Of a DNA stretch of 64,000 nt, positions 18,201 to 26,263 are shown in pieces (within the stretch, counting starts at the first letter, position 1; the number at the start of each line of letters is the position of its first letter). The stretch is from an uncultured Bacteroidales bacterium. GTDB lineage: Bacteria; Bacteroidota; Bacteroidia; Bacteroidales; Bacteroidaceae. Both the position numbers and the translations under genes were made by a program. The notes beneath the pieces are model-generated. The model was given only the letters and a program-made list of their open reading frames with translations, was not told the DNA's origin and ran no database searches. The stretch is taken from the NCBI GenBank assembly GCA_902772585.1, contig CACYBB010000007.1:1-64000 (forward strand), read 5' to 3'.

Positions 18201-18754
18201 GTCTTGCTAACTTTTTCTTTATTCTTAGTGATAAAGTCCTTCCATCCCTTGTAGTGTGCCTGCGATTCTGGACGGTTCATCTGCATGAAGTGACAATAGG
18301 CGGCGCCCAATGCATCAGTAGCATCCATGAATTTTGACATGGCGTCTTTGTCGAATTTCAGCATCCGTTGCAACATCCCTGCCACCTGTTCCTTTGAGGC
18401 AGCACCATTGCCCGTAATGGCCATCTTAATCTTCATGGGCGCATATTCGTGGACAGGCACGCCACGCTGGATGGCAGCAGCGATGGCTGTTCCCTGAGCG
18501 CGTCCCAGTTTTAGCGTTGTCTGCACATTCTTCTGCAAGAACGGAGCCTCAATGGCCATCTCGTCGGGCAGGTAACCCTCGATGATTCCTGTCACGCGCT
18601 CAAAGATATGGCCTAACTTCAGGTAGCCGTCACCAAACTTACGCAGGTCGATGACACCCATGGTCACCATCTCTGCCTTGTTGTTTACGACTTTGATGAC
18701 GCCGTATCCCATGATGTTCGTTCCAGGGTCTATGCCCAGTATTACTTTTTCCAT
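18188..18754 (-). CDS. ruvC: Holliday junction resolvase RuvC
   Basis: The endonuclease that cuts Holliday junctions at the end of recombination repair, acting with RuvAB. The 188-residue length is normal. The acidic catalytic residues are visible: GIDPGTNIMGYG with D at 8, MAIEAPF with E near 69, and the C-terminal DATDALGAAYCH pair near 142-145. It lies 21 bases after the GHL10 gene and overlaps the ABC gene. Confidence 0.95.
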   Translation of the reverse strand: MEKVILGIDPGTNIMGYGVIKVVNNKAEMVTMGVIDLRKFGDGYLKLGHIFERVTGIIEGYLPDEMAIEAPFLQKNVQTTLKLGRAQGTAIAAAIQRGVPVHEYAPMKIKMAITGNGAASKEQVAGMLQRMLKFDKDAMSKFMDATDALGAAYCHFMQMNRPESQAHYKGWKDFITKNKEKVSKTCQK

Positions 18755-18775
18755 GATGATGGCTATTCTTTTTTA

Positions 18776-20404
18776 TTATCTCTTGATGCTGAACATGCCC
18801 AGGCGATGTGTGTGCCCTTTTTTGTGCAGCGACTTCAGCAGATACATACCCTCTGGCAGGCGGCTAATGTTTATCTGCTGACGGTTGGTATAGGTTTGTA
18901 GCGTGCGACCTTTCAAATCGCAGACCACTAGCAGGTCTGCATCGAAGACGTTACGCTGGGGAACAGTCAACATCTTGCCGTTATTGGGCAATAGCGTGGT
19001 AACGACGACAGATGGTGCAGCCTTTTCCGCAGAACGGATGGGCAGGCTCTCGTTGCCATAACGGTCGAGCGCAGTCACGGCATAGTGCAGCACAGGCTTG
19101 TCTGCTTTGCGTCGGATGCTCAGTTGCGATGCTCTCTGACGTGTGGCGATGAGATTCTCCGGTTTGGTGATATCTACATATTCTTCAGTCGAGGCATATA
19201 TATTATATAATAGGTATGGACCATCGCTGCGGTCCTGTGCTCCGCTCCACGATAGATTGTCACCTCCTGTGGTGCGCTCCACATTCAGTTGGGTGGGGGC
19301 TATAGGTGCAATGCTCTGTGCCCACGTCATGGGTGGAATGAGTGCTGGATGATTGTCCGTCTGACGCATGAAGTCATAGATGCCCTTCACATTGTCCAAC
19401 AGGAATTTTGTGCGGAAATGGCAATGACCAATGCCCAGATTACGTGTGACACTCAGCTGGCGCTTCACCTCTGACAAGGGCCAGTTGCGCTCGCTGGGAT
19501 GCAGCATATAGGTGCCTAGACCTGATACGATGGTGCGTCCGTAACTCTGCTCCTTCCAGTCGATGGCAAAAGGGTAGAAGTTGTTGCCAGAGAAGTACAT
19601 CATCGGGTAGAGTTGGTCCATCAACCCATCGCGCAACCATCCCTGGGCGTCCTGTGCCACGCGGTTGTAGGCATCCCATCCACCTGAACGATAGCGCGAC
19701 AGATTGCCATACTTACCAATAGGCGAACAACTCAACTTAACCCACGGCTTGTAGCGCTTCACACGTTGGTTGACGCTTCGGACTATTCGTGTGATGTTCT
19801 CGTGATATTTACTACCACGCCATGTTTCCGGATACCGGATATAGTCCAGATGGATGCCGTCTATATCGTAGCGTGTGGTAATTTCTTCGCAGATGTTAGC
19901 GATATAGTCAGCCGTCATGGGTGACTCCGGATTCATATATCCCTCCTCGCCAATTCGTTTTACCAGCATGGGGTGCCACTTCCGCATGGTCTTACAACCA
20001 ATGGTGTTCCATTTGCCAATGGGGATGGCAACGACCCATGCATGCAGTTCCATACCACGACGATGACATTCGTCGATGGCAAATTGCAGCGGATCCCAAC
20101 CTGGCGTCTTGCCTGGCACACCCGACAGACTTCCCTCCCACGGTTCCAGTTCGGAAGGGTAGGCTGTGGTCGCTCTGACACGCGTCTGAAAGAGTACGGT
20201 ATTGACGTTGATGGCTTGTAACTGGTCCAGTATTCGGCATAGATCTTCCTGCTGCCGTTGTATGCCCATGCCGTCGTGAGCATAGCTCTTCGGCCAGTCC
20301 AGTCCGCCAAGGGTAGTAAGCCACACGGCACGTACCTCATATTTTGGCTGTGCCGTGACGAAAAGCGTGCAGAATAGTAAGATGATGAATAAAATCCGCT
20401 TCAA
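18776..20404 (-). CDS. GHL10/DUF187 (YngK-like) exported glycosidase
   Basis: A TIM-barrel glycoside-hydrolase-like protein of about 542 residues. Seen: signal peptide KRILFIILLFCTLFVTAQ, EVRAVWLTTLGGLDWP, NVNTVLFQTRVR, GMELHAWV, the DGIHLDYIRYP strand with candidate acids, VKLSCSPIGKYG, then a fibronectin-like part and a C-terminal sorting-like tail (GMYLLKS). No ATG is available: TTG at 20425 overlaps the -7 promoter box, so TTG at 20404 is the better start. A paralogue lies at 55325. Substrate unknown, perhaps cell-wall or polysaccharide linked. Confidence 0.8.
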   Translation of the reverse strand: MKRILFIILLFCTLFVTAQPKYEVRAVWLTTLGGLDWPKSYAHDGMGIQRQQEDLCRILDQLQAINVNTVLFQTRVRATTAYPSELEPWEGSLSGVPGKTPGWDPLQFAIDECHRRGMELHAWVVAIPIGKWNTIGCKTMRKWHPMLVKRIGEEGYMNPESPMTADYIANICEEITTRYDIDGIHLDYIRYPETWRGSKYHENITRIVRSVNQRVKRYKPWVKLSCSPIGKYGNLSRYRSGGWDAYNRVAQDAQGWLRDGLMDQLYPMMYFSGNNFYPFAIDWKEQSYGRTIVSGLGTYMLHPSERNWPLSEVKRQLSVTRNLGIGHCHFRTKFLLDNVKGIYDFMRQTDNHPALIPPMTWAQSIAPIAPTQLNVERTTGGDNLSWSGAQDRSDGPYLLYNIYASTEEYVDITKPENLIATRQRASQLSIRRKADKPVLHYAVTALDRYGNESLPIRSAEKAAPSVVVTTLLPNNGKMLTVPQRNVFDADLLVVCDLKGRTLQTYTNRQQINISRLPEGMYLLKSLHKKGHTHRLGMFSIKR

Positions 20405-20422
20405 TTTTCCACTTTTTGCCTG

Positions 20423-20430
20423 CAAAGGTA
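20423..20430 (-). promoter_or_regulatory. -7 box of the GHL10 gene
   Basis: TACCTTTG on the minus strand matches TAnnTTTG. It decides the start codon of the GHL10 gene, because the longer reading would begin inside this box. Confidence 0.6.
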
Positions 20431-20468
20431 CGAAATAATTCGTAATTCGTATTTCTTTTTATAAAAAA

Positions 20469-20491
20469 GTGTGGCGTTGCAATCGTAATTC
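20469..20491. repeat. Copy of the GTGTGGCGTTGCAATCGT dispersed repeat
   Basis: GTGTGGCGTTGCAATCGT is identical to 427-444 and then continues AATTC. AT-rich AATTCGTAATTCGT units stand on its left side. It lies between the divergent GHL10 and cstA genes, at the place where the cstA -33 box would be expected. Confidence 0.6.
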
Positions 20492-20503
20492 ATAATTATT
20501 TTA

Positions 20504-20511
20504 TACTTTTG
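20504..20511 (+). promoter_or_regulatory. -7 box of cstA
   Basis: TACTTTTG matches TAnnTTTG, 27 bases before the ATG at 20539. The upstream box is poor. Confidence 0.5.
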
Positions 20512-20538
20512 CAGGCGAAAATACTAATAAACTAAAAA

Positions 20539-22002
20539 ATGATTACATTTTCGCTGAGCTTTGTTGCTCTTATTTTGGGTTATCTGTTCTATGGCCGCTT
20601 CGTAGCACACATGTTCGGCCCTGATGACCGTGTGACTCCCGCTGTGGCTAAGGCCGATGGATTGGACTACATTGTTCTTCCTAATTGGAAGGTGTTTATG
20701 ATTCAGTTTCTGAACATTGCGGGCACAGGCCCCATCTTTGGTGCCATCATGGGTGCCAAGTTCGGACCAGTAGCCTACCTGTGGATTGTCTTCGGATGCA
20801 TCTTCGCAGGTGCCACCCACGACTATCTTTGTGGTATGCTTTCCATGCGTCATGGGGGAGCTAGTCTGCCTGAATTGGTGGGTGCATATTTAGGTAAAAC
20901 ATCAAAGTCTATCATGTTGGTATTCACGGTGTTATTACTTATTATGGTTGGTACAGTGTTTGTCTATTCTCCTGCAGAGATATTGCATTCCATTGGTGGA
21001 GAGACCATGATGTGGGTGGGTATCATCTTCGTTTACTACATCATTGCCACCATGTTGCCTATCGACAAGATTATAGGTAAGATATATCCTCTGTTTGCCT
21101 TCTCGCTGCTCTTTATGGCAGCAGCCTTGATGATAGTATTGTTTGTCAAAATGCCACACCTGCCGGAATTATGGACGAACTTCTACAATATGGGTAAGGA
21201 GGCACAACCTGAGAAGTGGACCGATGCCATCTTCCCAGCCCTCTTCATCACCATTGCCTGTGGTGCTATCTCTGGCTTCCATGCTACGCAGAGCCCCTTG
21301 ATGGCACGTTGTGTGAAGAGCGAGAAGATGGGACGCCCCATTTTCTATGGCGCCATGATTACTGAAGGTATGGTGGCACTCATCTGGGCTACCGTTTCCA
21401 TGTGGTTCTTCTATGGTGACCCCACACCAGGCTACGAGCTGATTAGTGGTGCCGAGAAGGGCTTCTATACCTCTGCTCCTGCTGTTGTCAACCTTGTATG
21501 TAACGACTGGCTGGGTGTTGCTGGAGCAATTCTCGCCATGCTGGGTGTCGTTGCTGCTCCTATTACCAGTGGTGATACGGCGTTTCGCTCTGGTCGATTG
21601 ATTGTTTCTGAGTGGCTGAAGATGGACCAGCGCCCCATTGCCAAGCGCCTGGTTATCTGTATCCCGATGTTTGGCGTGTCGATAGCCATGCTCATTTGGC
21701 AGATTGAGAATCCTGATGGCTTCAATACCATCTGGCAGTACTTTGGCTGGTCTAACCAGGCGTTGTCAGTCTTCACGTTGTGGACGATGACGGTCTATCT
21801 GGTACGCAACAACAAGTGCTACTGGGTAACGCTCATCCCAGCCTTGTTTATGACTACAGTCTGCTCTACCTTCCTCTTCGTGTCGAAGCAAGCCTTCGGA
21901 CTGCCTTCTGAGGTGGCTTATCCTATGGGTATTGCCTGCTTCTTGATAGCCTGCGTATGGTTCGTTCTGTGGTACAGAAAGGAAGCAATTCGTAATTCGT
22001 AA
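20539..22002 (+). CDS. cstA: CstA-family transporter (carbon starvation protein)
   Basis: An inner-membrane protein of 487 residues with about 13 hydrophobic helices. CstA relatives import peptides or pyruvate. Seen: a first helix ending LFYGRFVAHMFG, DYIVLPNWKVFMIQFLNIAGTGPIFGAIMGAKFGP, GATHDYLCGMLSMRHGG and SGFHATQSPLMARC, all family marks. It is shorter than E. coli CstA (about 700), the usual compact form in this phylum. The last residues (AIRNS) come from an AATTCGT repeat. Substrate is inferred only at family level. Confidence 0.85.
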   Translation: MITFSLSFVALILGYLFYGRFVAHMFGPDDRVTPAVAKADGLDYIVLPNWKVFMIQFLNIAGTGPIFGAIMGAKFGPVAYLWIVFGCIFAGATHDYLCGMLSMRHGGASLPELVGAYLGKTSKSIMLVFTVLLLIMVGTVFVYSPAEILHSIGGETMMWVGIIFVYYIIATMLPIDKIIGKIYPLFAFSLLFMAAALMIVLFVKMPHLPELWTNFYNMGKEAQPEKWTDAIFPALFITIACGAISGFHATQSPLMARCVKSEKMGRPIFYGAMITEGMVALIWATVSMWFFYGDPTPGYELISGAEKGFYTSAPAVVNLVCNDWLGVAGAILAMLGVVAAPITSGDTAFRSGRLIVSEWLKMDQRPIAKRLVICIPMFGVSIAMLIWQIENPDGFNTIWQYFGWSNQALSVFTLWTMTVYLVRNNKCYWVTLIPALFMTTVCSTFLFVSKQAFGLPSEVAYPMGIACFLIACVWFVLWYRKEAIRNS

Positions 22003-22008
22003 TTCATT
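21987..22008. repeat. AATTCGT tandem repeat forming the end of cstA
   Basis: Three AATTCGT-like units run across the cstA stop codon (22000-22002). Similar units occur at 20436-20450 and 24741-24772. Confidence 0.5.
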
Positions 22009-22035
22009 ATTTGTCATTAAAAGAAATAGTAGTAT

Positions 22036-22917
22036 ATGTTAAGTATTGATTTCTATAGGCCAAACTACGACATGGATGTCAAGGAGTTGGTTGACAGACT
22101 CATTGATCTGTCGTTTGCAGAAGATATCGGTGATGGTGACCATACCACCTTGTGTTGCATTCCTGAGGACGCGATGGGTAAGTCACATCTGCTCATCAAG
22201 GAGGACGGTATCCTGGCAGGTGTAGAGGTTGCCAAAGAGGTATTCCACCGCTTCGACCCAGAGATGAAGGTCGAGGTACTGATGCAGGACGGTTCGCGTG
22301 TCAAGAAGGGTGATATTGCCATGATTGTGACAGGTAAGACTCGTTCGCTGTTGCAGACAGAACGTTTGATGCTGAACATCATGCAGCGCATGAGTGGTAT
22401 TGCCACGATGACCGACAAGTACGTTCAGCACCTGAAGGGCACAAAGACACGCGTTCTCGATACCCGCAAGACCACTCCTGGCATGCGCATGCTGGAGAAG
22501 CAGGCTGTAAAGATTGGAGGTGGTTGCAACCACCGCATCGGACTCTTCGATATGATTCTATTGAAGGACAATCATGTCGATTTCGCTGGTGGTATTGTCA
22601 ATGCCATTGAGCGTTGCCATAAGTATTTGGATGAGAAAGGTCTGGATCTGAAGATTGAGATTGAGGTGCGCTCGTTCGACGAACTTCAGCAGGTGTTGGA
22701 TCATGGTGGTGTGGACCGTATCATGCTCGACAATTTCTCTGTGTCTGATACGAAGAAGGCTGTCGACATCATCGCAGGTCGTTACGAGACAGAATCCTCT
22801 GGTGGTATCACGTTTGATACCATCCGCGACTATGCTGAGCAGGGTGTCGACTTCATCAGCGTGGGTGCCTTGACCCATAGTGTGAAGGGACTTGATATGT
22901 CATTTAAAGCATGCTAA
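22036..22917 (+). CDS. nadC: Nicotinate-nucleotide pyrophosphorylase (carboxylating)
   Basis: Converts quinolinate and PRPP to nicotinate mononucleotide, CO2 and PPi in NAD synthesis. The 293-residue length is normal. Seen: EDIGDGDHTT, the core TRKTTPGMRMLEKQAVKIGGGCNHRIGL split over about residues 135-165, KDNHV, EVE-type strand IEIEVRSFDEL and the C-terminal ISVGALTHS. The nadA and nadB genes are not in the window. Its end overlaps the M23 gene by 7 bases. Confidence 0.95.
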   Translation: MLSIDFYRPNYDMDVKELVDRLIDLSFAEDIGDGDHTTLCCIPEDAMGKSHLLIKEDGILAGVEVAKEVFHRFDPEMKVEVLMQDGSRVKKGDIAMIVTGKTRSLLQTERLMLNIMQRMSGIATMTDKYVQHLKGTKTRVLDTRKTTPGMRMLEKQAVKIGGGCNHRIGLFDMILLKDNHVDFAGGIVNAIERCHKYLDEKGLDLKIEIEVRSFDELQQVLDHGGVDRIMLDNFSVSDTKKAVDIIAGRYETESSGGITFDTIRDYAEQGVDFISVGALTHSVKGLDMSFKAC

Positions 22918-24077
22918 GACTCTCATTTCTTGCATGCTGTGTGTTCTTGCTGACAGGCTGTGGTTCTGATGAACCCGAGCCTGTCGGCATTCATGATGTC
23001 ACTTATGAAAGTCCTGTTGACTACGACATCACGTTAGCGGGCAACTTTGGTGAACCTCGTCCGTTCCATTTCCATGGAGGCATCGATGTCAAGACAGGCA
23101 ATGTAGAGGGTAAGGATATTTTCTCCATTGCCGATGGTTATGTCTCGCGTCTGACCATCAACATGTTTGGCTTTGGCAATGCCATCTATGTCAGTCACCC
23201 TGATGGAAAGACCAGTGTCTATTGTCATTTGAAACGCTTTGCCGACCAGTACGAAGACCTGTTGCAGCGTACGGGTAAGGATACATTGTCGATGACGTTC
23301 CCAGCAGATAAATTTCCTGTTAAGGCTGGCGACCATATTGCCATCAGTGGCAATACAGGCCACTCCACAGGTCCTCATCTGCATCTGGAACTGCACGAGA
23401 CTGACACGTGGGTTTTACGAGACCCTATGATGAAGTTGGCTAGCATCATTGCTGATACGGTGGCTCCGCAGGCACATTCCTTTATGGCTTATCCCATGGA
23501 TGGCGAGGGTGTTTTCAATGGCGGATTCACCAAACAGACCATTGGCTTTGGGGCTCCTGATACGAAGGTTCAACACTCCGAATTCACCCTCCAGCGCGAA
23601 CTGACAGCGTGGGGAAGGGTAGGCTTTGCACTTTGGGCTGACGACTACTCTGAAGCAACTTATAATCACTATGGTATTCGTTACACCCGTCTGTTGGTCG
23701 ATGGCAAGGAGGTGTTCCGCTCTGATGTTGATAGCATTCCCATTTCTTGTCAGTTGGAGGTCAACCTCTGGGGCGACTACGACCATTGGCGTCGCAATCG
23801 TGTGTGGTACATGAAATCGTTTCGTGAGCCTGGCATGCGACTACCCATTCTGCATACCAATTTCGAGCAGGGCATTGTCTGTTTCTCTGAAGAGCGCCCC
23901 TACCACATGACCTATATTTTAAGAGACTATCAGGGCAACGAGTCGCGCTATCATTTCATTGTTCGTGGTGAACGCTTCCAAGGCATCACACCCCGTCCTC
24001 GTCGTACGTTGCTCAACGATTATCTGCTCTATCGTCAGATAACGTGGCCTTTGCATACTCCACGAAAAATGAGGTAG
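22911..24077 (+). CDS. M23-family peptidase lipoprotein
   Basis: A 388-residue envelope protein with a lipobox LLTGC (Cys 17). The LytM/M23 zinc peptidase domain covers about residues 40-165, with the metal ligands in FHFHGGIDVKTG and in GPHLHLEL, so it is likely active on peptidoglycan cross-links. The C-terminal half is a beta-rich domain without a recognised family. The overlap with nadC suggests one transcript. Its stop codon directly abuts that of the convergent LuxR gene. Confidence 0.85.
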   Translation: MLRLSFLACCVFLLTGCGSDEPEPVGIHDVTYESPVDYDITLAGNFGEPRPFHFHGGIDVKTGNVEGKDIFSIADGYVSRLTINMFGFGNAIYVSHPDGKTSVYCHLKRFADQYEDLLQRTGKDTLSMTFPADKFPVKAGDHIAISGNTGHSTGPHLHLELHETDTWVLRDPMMKLASIIADTVAPQAHSFMAYPMDGEGVFNGGFTKQTIGFGAPDTKVQHSEFTLQRELTAWGRVGFALWADDYSEATYNHYGIRYTRLLVDGKEVFRSDVDSIPISCQLEVNLWGDYDHWRRNRVWYMKSFREPGMRLPILHTNFEQGIVCFSEERPYHMTYILRDYQGNESRYHFIVRGERFQGITPRPRRTLLNDYLLYRQITWPLHTPRKMR

Positions 24078-24722
24078 TTAGATGTAAAACTCGGAGGAAT
24101 CGACAAGACCGGCACGAAGGGCATATTTGATGACTTCGTGGGCGGTATTGACGCCCAGTTTACGGAAAATGTTCTTGCGGTGGGTCGTAATGGTATGGAC
24201 GCTGGCAAATCGTTCAACAGCAATCTCTTTGGTGGTTTTGCCTTGGGCAATGGCACGTACAATCTCCGTCTCAGTTTCCGTCAGGATGCTGGGACGTTCT
24301 TCTTCTGTCTGCTGCTGGCTGATGATAACCTCCAAAGCACGTTGACTGATATATCGCTGGTGACTGCCAACAGCCCTCACGGCTTCGCGGACTTCCTGTA
24401 ATGGACCGTCTTTGAAGACAATGCTGAACTGGTGGGAAGCATAGACCACACGACGCAAGAACTGAGGTGTCAGCTCGTCGCTGATGAGTATCCAGTCAGA
24501 CAATGAGAAACGCTCAGCGACAATCATGAGCTGGTCTTCGTCAGAGAAGTCGAACAACGTGTAGTCGAGTAGCACAACGGCTGCCTCATGCTCCTTGAGC
24601 AAGGCTACCAACGAGGCCTTGTCGGAGGCGCGATACACGTTTGCTTCCTTGTCCTGTCGGAGAAGACTCTCCAGGGCGAAACGTGTCAGTTCCTGATTGT
24701 CTGCTAAGATAAAGTTTCTCAT
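24078..24722 (-). CDS. NarL/LuxR-type response regulator
   Basis: A 214-residue regulator. The receiver-like domain has the phospho-acceptor position D53 (VLLDYTLFD), but only one acidic residue in the first acidic pocket (LADNQ), and lysine in FKDGP, so phosphorylation may be weak or absent. The LuxR helix-turn-helix covers about 140-205 (LTETETEIVRAIAQGKTTKEIA, HTITTHRKNIFRKLGV). No kinase is adjacent. The start lies only 8 bases after a -7 box, so the mRNA may be almost leaderless. Confidence 0.85.
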   Translation of the reverse strand: MRNFILADNQELTRFALESLLRQDKEANVYRASDKASLVALLKEHEAAVVLLDYTLFDFSDEDQLMIVAERFSLSDWILISDELTPQFLRRVVYASHQFSIVFKDGPLQEVREAVRAVGSHQRYISQRALEVIISQQQTEEERPSILTETETEIVRAIAQGKTTKEIAVERFASVHTITTHRKNIFRKLGVNTAHEVIKYALRAGLVDSSEFYI

Positions 24723-24730
24723 ATCTGCTG

Positions 24731-24738
24731 CAAAGTTA
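24731..24738 (-). promoter_or_regulatory. -7 box directly before the LuxR gene
   Basis: TAACTTTG on the minus strand is followed by CAGCAGAT and then ATG. Transcription should start within a few bases of the start codon. Confidence 0.55.
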
Positions 24739-24740
24739 CG

Positions 24741-24772
24741 AATTTATTCGTGTAATTCGTGTAATTCGTGTT
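24741..24772. repeat. GTGTAATTC tandem repeat
   Basis: Units ATTCGTGTA and GTGTAATTC are repeated in the spacer between the LuxR gene and the end of metY. Confidence 0.5.
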
Positions 24773-24778
24773 CTTTTT

Positions 24779-26065
24779 TTAAATCTTGTCGAGTGCCTGT
24801 GACAAATCTGCAATGATGTCATCGATATGCTCGGTACCGATGCTCAGGCGAACGGTAGCAGGCGTGATGTGCTGCTCTTTCAGTTCCTCGGGCGAGAGCT
24901 GTGAGTGCGTGGTGGTGTAGGGGTGAATCACCAGACTCTTCACGTCAGCGACGTTAGCCAGCAGCGAGAAGATCTGCAGGGCATCGATGAACTTCCAGGC
25001 CTCTTCCTGGCCACCCTTGATTTCGAAGGTGAAGATGCTGGCACCACCGTTGGGGAAGTACTTCTTGTACAGCGCGTGGTCGTGATGGCTTGCGAGGGCA
25101 GGGTGGTTCACCTTGGCCACCTTCGGATGGTTGGCGAGGAAATCGACCACCTTCAGCGCGTTCTCTACATGACGCTCTACGCGCAGGCTCAGCGTCTCAA
25201 CACCTTGCAAGAGGATAAAGGCGTTGAATGGAGAGATGGCAGCACCAGTATCACGCAGGATGACGGCACGGATGCGAGTGACATAAGCGGCAGCACCTAC
25301 AGCGTCAGCGAATACGATACCATGATACGAGGGATCGGGCTTAGAGAGTGTGGGGAACTTCTCGTTCTGTTTCCAGTCGAACTTACCACCATCGACGATG
25401 ACACCACCAAGACTGCTTCCATGACCACCCAGGAACTTCGTAGCAGAGTGTACCACGATGTCAGCACCATGCTCCAGCGGACGGATGAGATAAGGAGTGC
25501 CAAACGTGTTGTCTACGATAAACGGAATGCCGTGCTTGTGAGCCACTGCAGCCACACCCTCGAGGTCGAGCACATCGCTGTTGGGGTTGCCGAAGGTCTC
25601 GGCATATACTACTTTTGTGTTGGGCTTGATGGCGGCTTCCAGCGCCTCGAGGTCGTTCACGTTAATAATCGTATTGCTGATACCCTGCGTAGCCAGCGTG
25701 TGAGTAATGAGGTTGTAGGAACCACCATAGAGGTTGTCGGCTGCTACGATGTGATCACCATTCTGCACGATGTTCTGCAGGGCGTAAGTGATAGCAGCGG
25801 CACCAGAGGCCACAGCCAGACCAGCCACACCACCTTCAAGGGCTGCGACGCGGTCCTCGAACACACCCTGTGTAGAGTTGGTCAGACGACCATAGATATT
25901 ACCTGCATCACGCAGACCGAAGCGGTCAGCAGCATGCTGAGAATTGTGGAACACATAGCTCGTGGTCTGATAGATGGGCACGGCGCGAGCGTCAGTTGCG
26001 GGGTCAGCCTGTTCTTGGCCTACATGGAGTTGAAGGGTCTCAAACTTGTAATTGTTCTTGCTCAT
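24779..26065 (-). CDS. metY: O-acetylhomoserine sulfhydrylase (aminocarboxypropyltransferase)
   Basis: A PLP enzyme of 428 residues that makes homocysteine from O-acetylhomoserine and sulfide. Seen: FETLQLHVGQEQADPATDARAVPIYQTTSYVF, YGRLTNSTQ, the cofactor lysine in VVHSATKFLGGHG, and the C-terminal SLVIHPYTTTHSQL with SIGTEHIDDIIADL. The family can also act as cysteine synthase. It has its own full promoter, divergent from the DUF6057 operon. The homocysteine can feed metH at 52012. Confidence 0.93.
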   Translation of the reverse strand: MSKNNYKFETLQLHVGQEQADPATDARAVPIYQTTSYVFHNSQHAADRFGLRDAGNIYGRLTNSTQGVFEDRVAALEGGVAGLAVASGAAAITYALQNIVQNGDHIVAADNLYGGSYNLITHTLATQGISNTIINVNDLEALEAAIKPNTKVVYAETFGNPNSDVLDLEGVAAVAHKHGIPFIVDNTFGTPYLIRPLEHGADIVVHSATKFLGGHGSSLGGVIVDGGKFDWKQNEKFPTLSKPDPSYHGIVFADAVGAAAYVTRIRAVILRDTGAAISPFNAFILLQGVETLSLRVERHVENALKVVDFLANHPKVAKVNHPALASHHDHALYKKYFPNGGASIFTFEIKGGQEEAWKFIDALQIFSLLANVADVKSLVIHPYTTTHSQLSPEELKEQHITPATVRLSIGTEHIDDIIADLSQALDKI

Positions 26066-26084
26066 AATCTTATCCTTTCTTTTT

Positions 26085-26108
26085 ATTTAATGTTTAATGT
26101 TTCTGTTT
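26085..26108. repeat. TTTAATGTTTAATGTTTC repeat in the metY leader
   Basis: Shares the TTTAATGTTTAATGTTTC core with the two repeats inside valS (59375-59409 and 60620-60654), same orientation on this strand. Confidence 0.6.
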
Positions 26109-26122
26109 CTTGTTTCTGGGTG

Positions 26123-26154
26123 CAAAGGTACTATACTTGGAAATTTCCACCAAA
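26123..26154 (-). promoter_or_regulatory. Promoter of metY
   Basis: On the minus strand TACCTTTG (26130-26123) and TTTG (26154-26151) are 20 bases apart, a full consensus match. Confidence 0.75.
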
Positions 26155-26157
26155 TTT

Positions 26158-26189
26158 CTTGCATAATTCAGAAAATATCCCTAATTTTG
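26158..26189 (+). promoter_or_regulatory. Promoter of the DUF6057 operon
   Basis: TAATTTTG (26182-26189) with CTTG 20 bases upstream (26158-26161). It stands next to the divergent metY promoter. Confidence 0.6.
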
Positions 26190-26263
26190 CAGTCGAAAAA
26201 GAAAATCTTTTCAGAAAGAGACTATTCAACCGCCTCTAACAGAATTAAATTCTAAAAACATAT

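Noticed and set aside
24905..26239. Long plus-strand frame of 444 codons
   Set aside because: Antisense shadow of metY; the minus strand carries a full PLP-enzyme with promoter.
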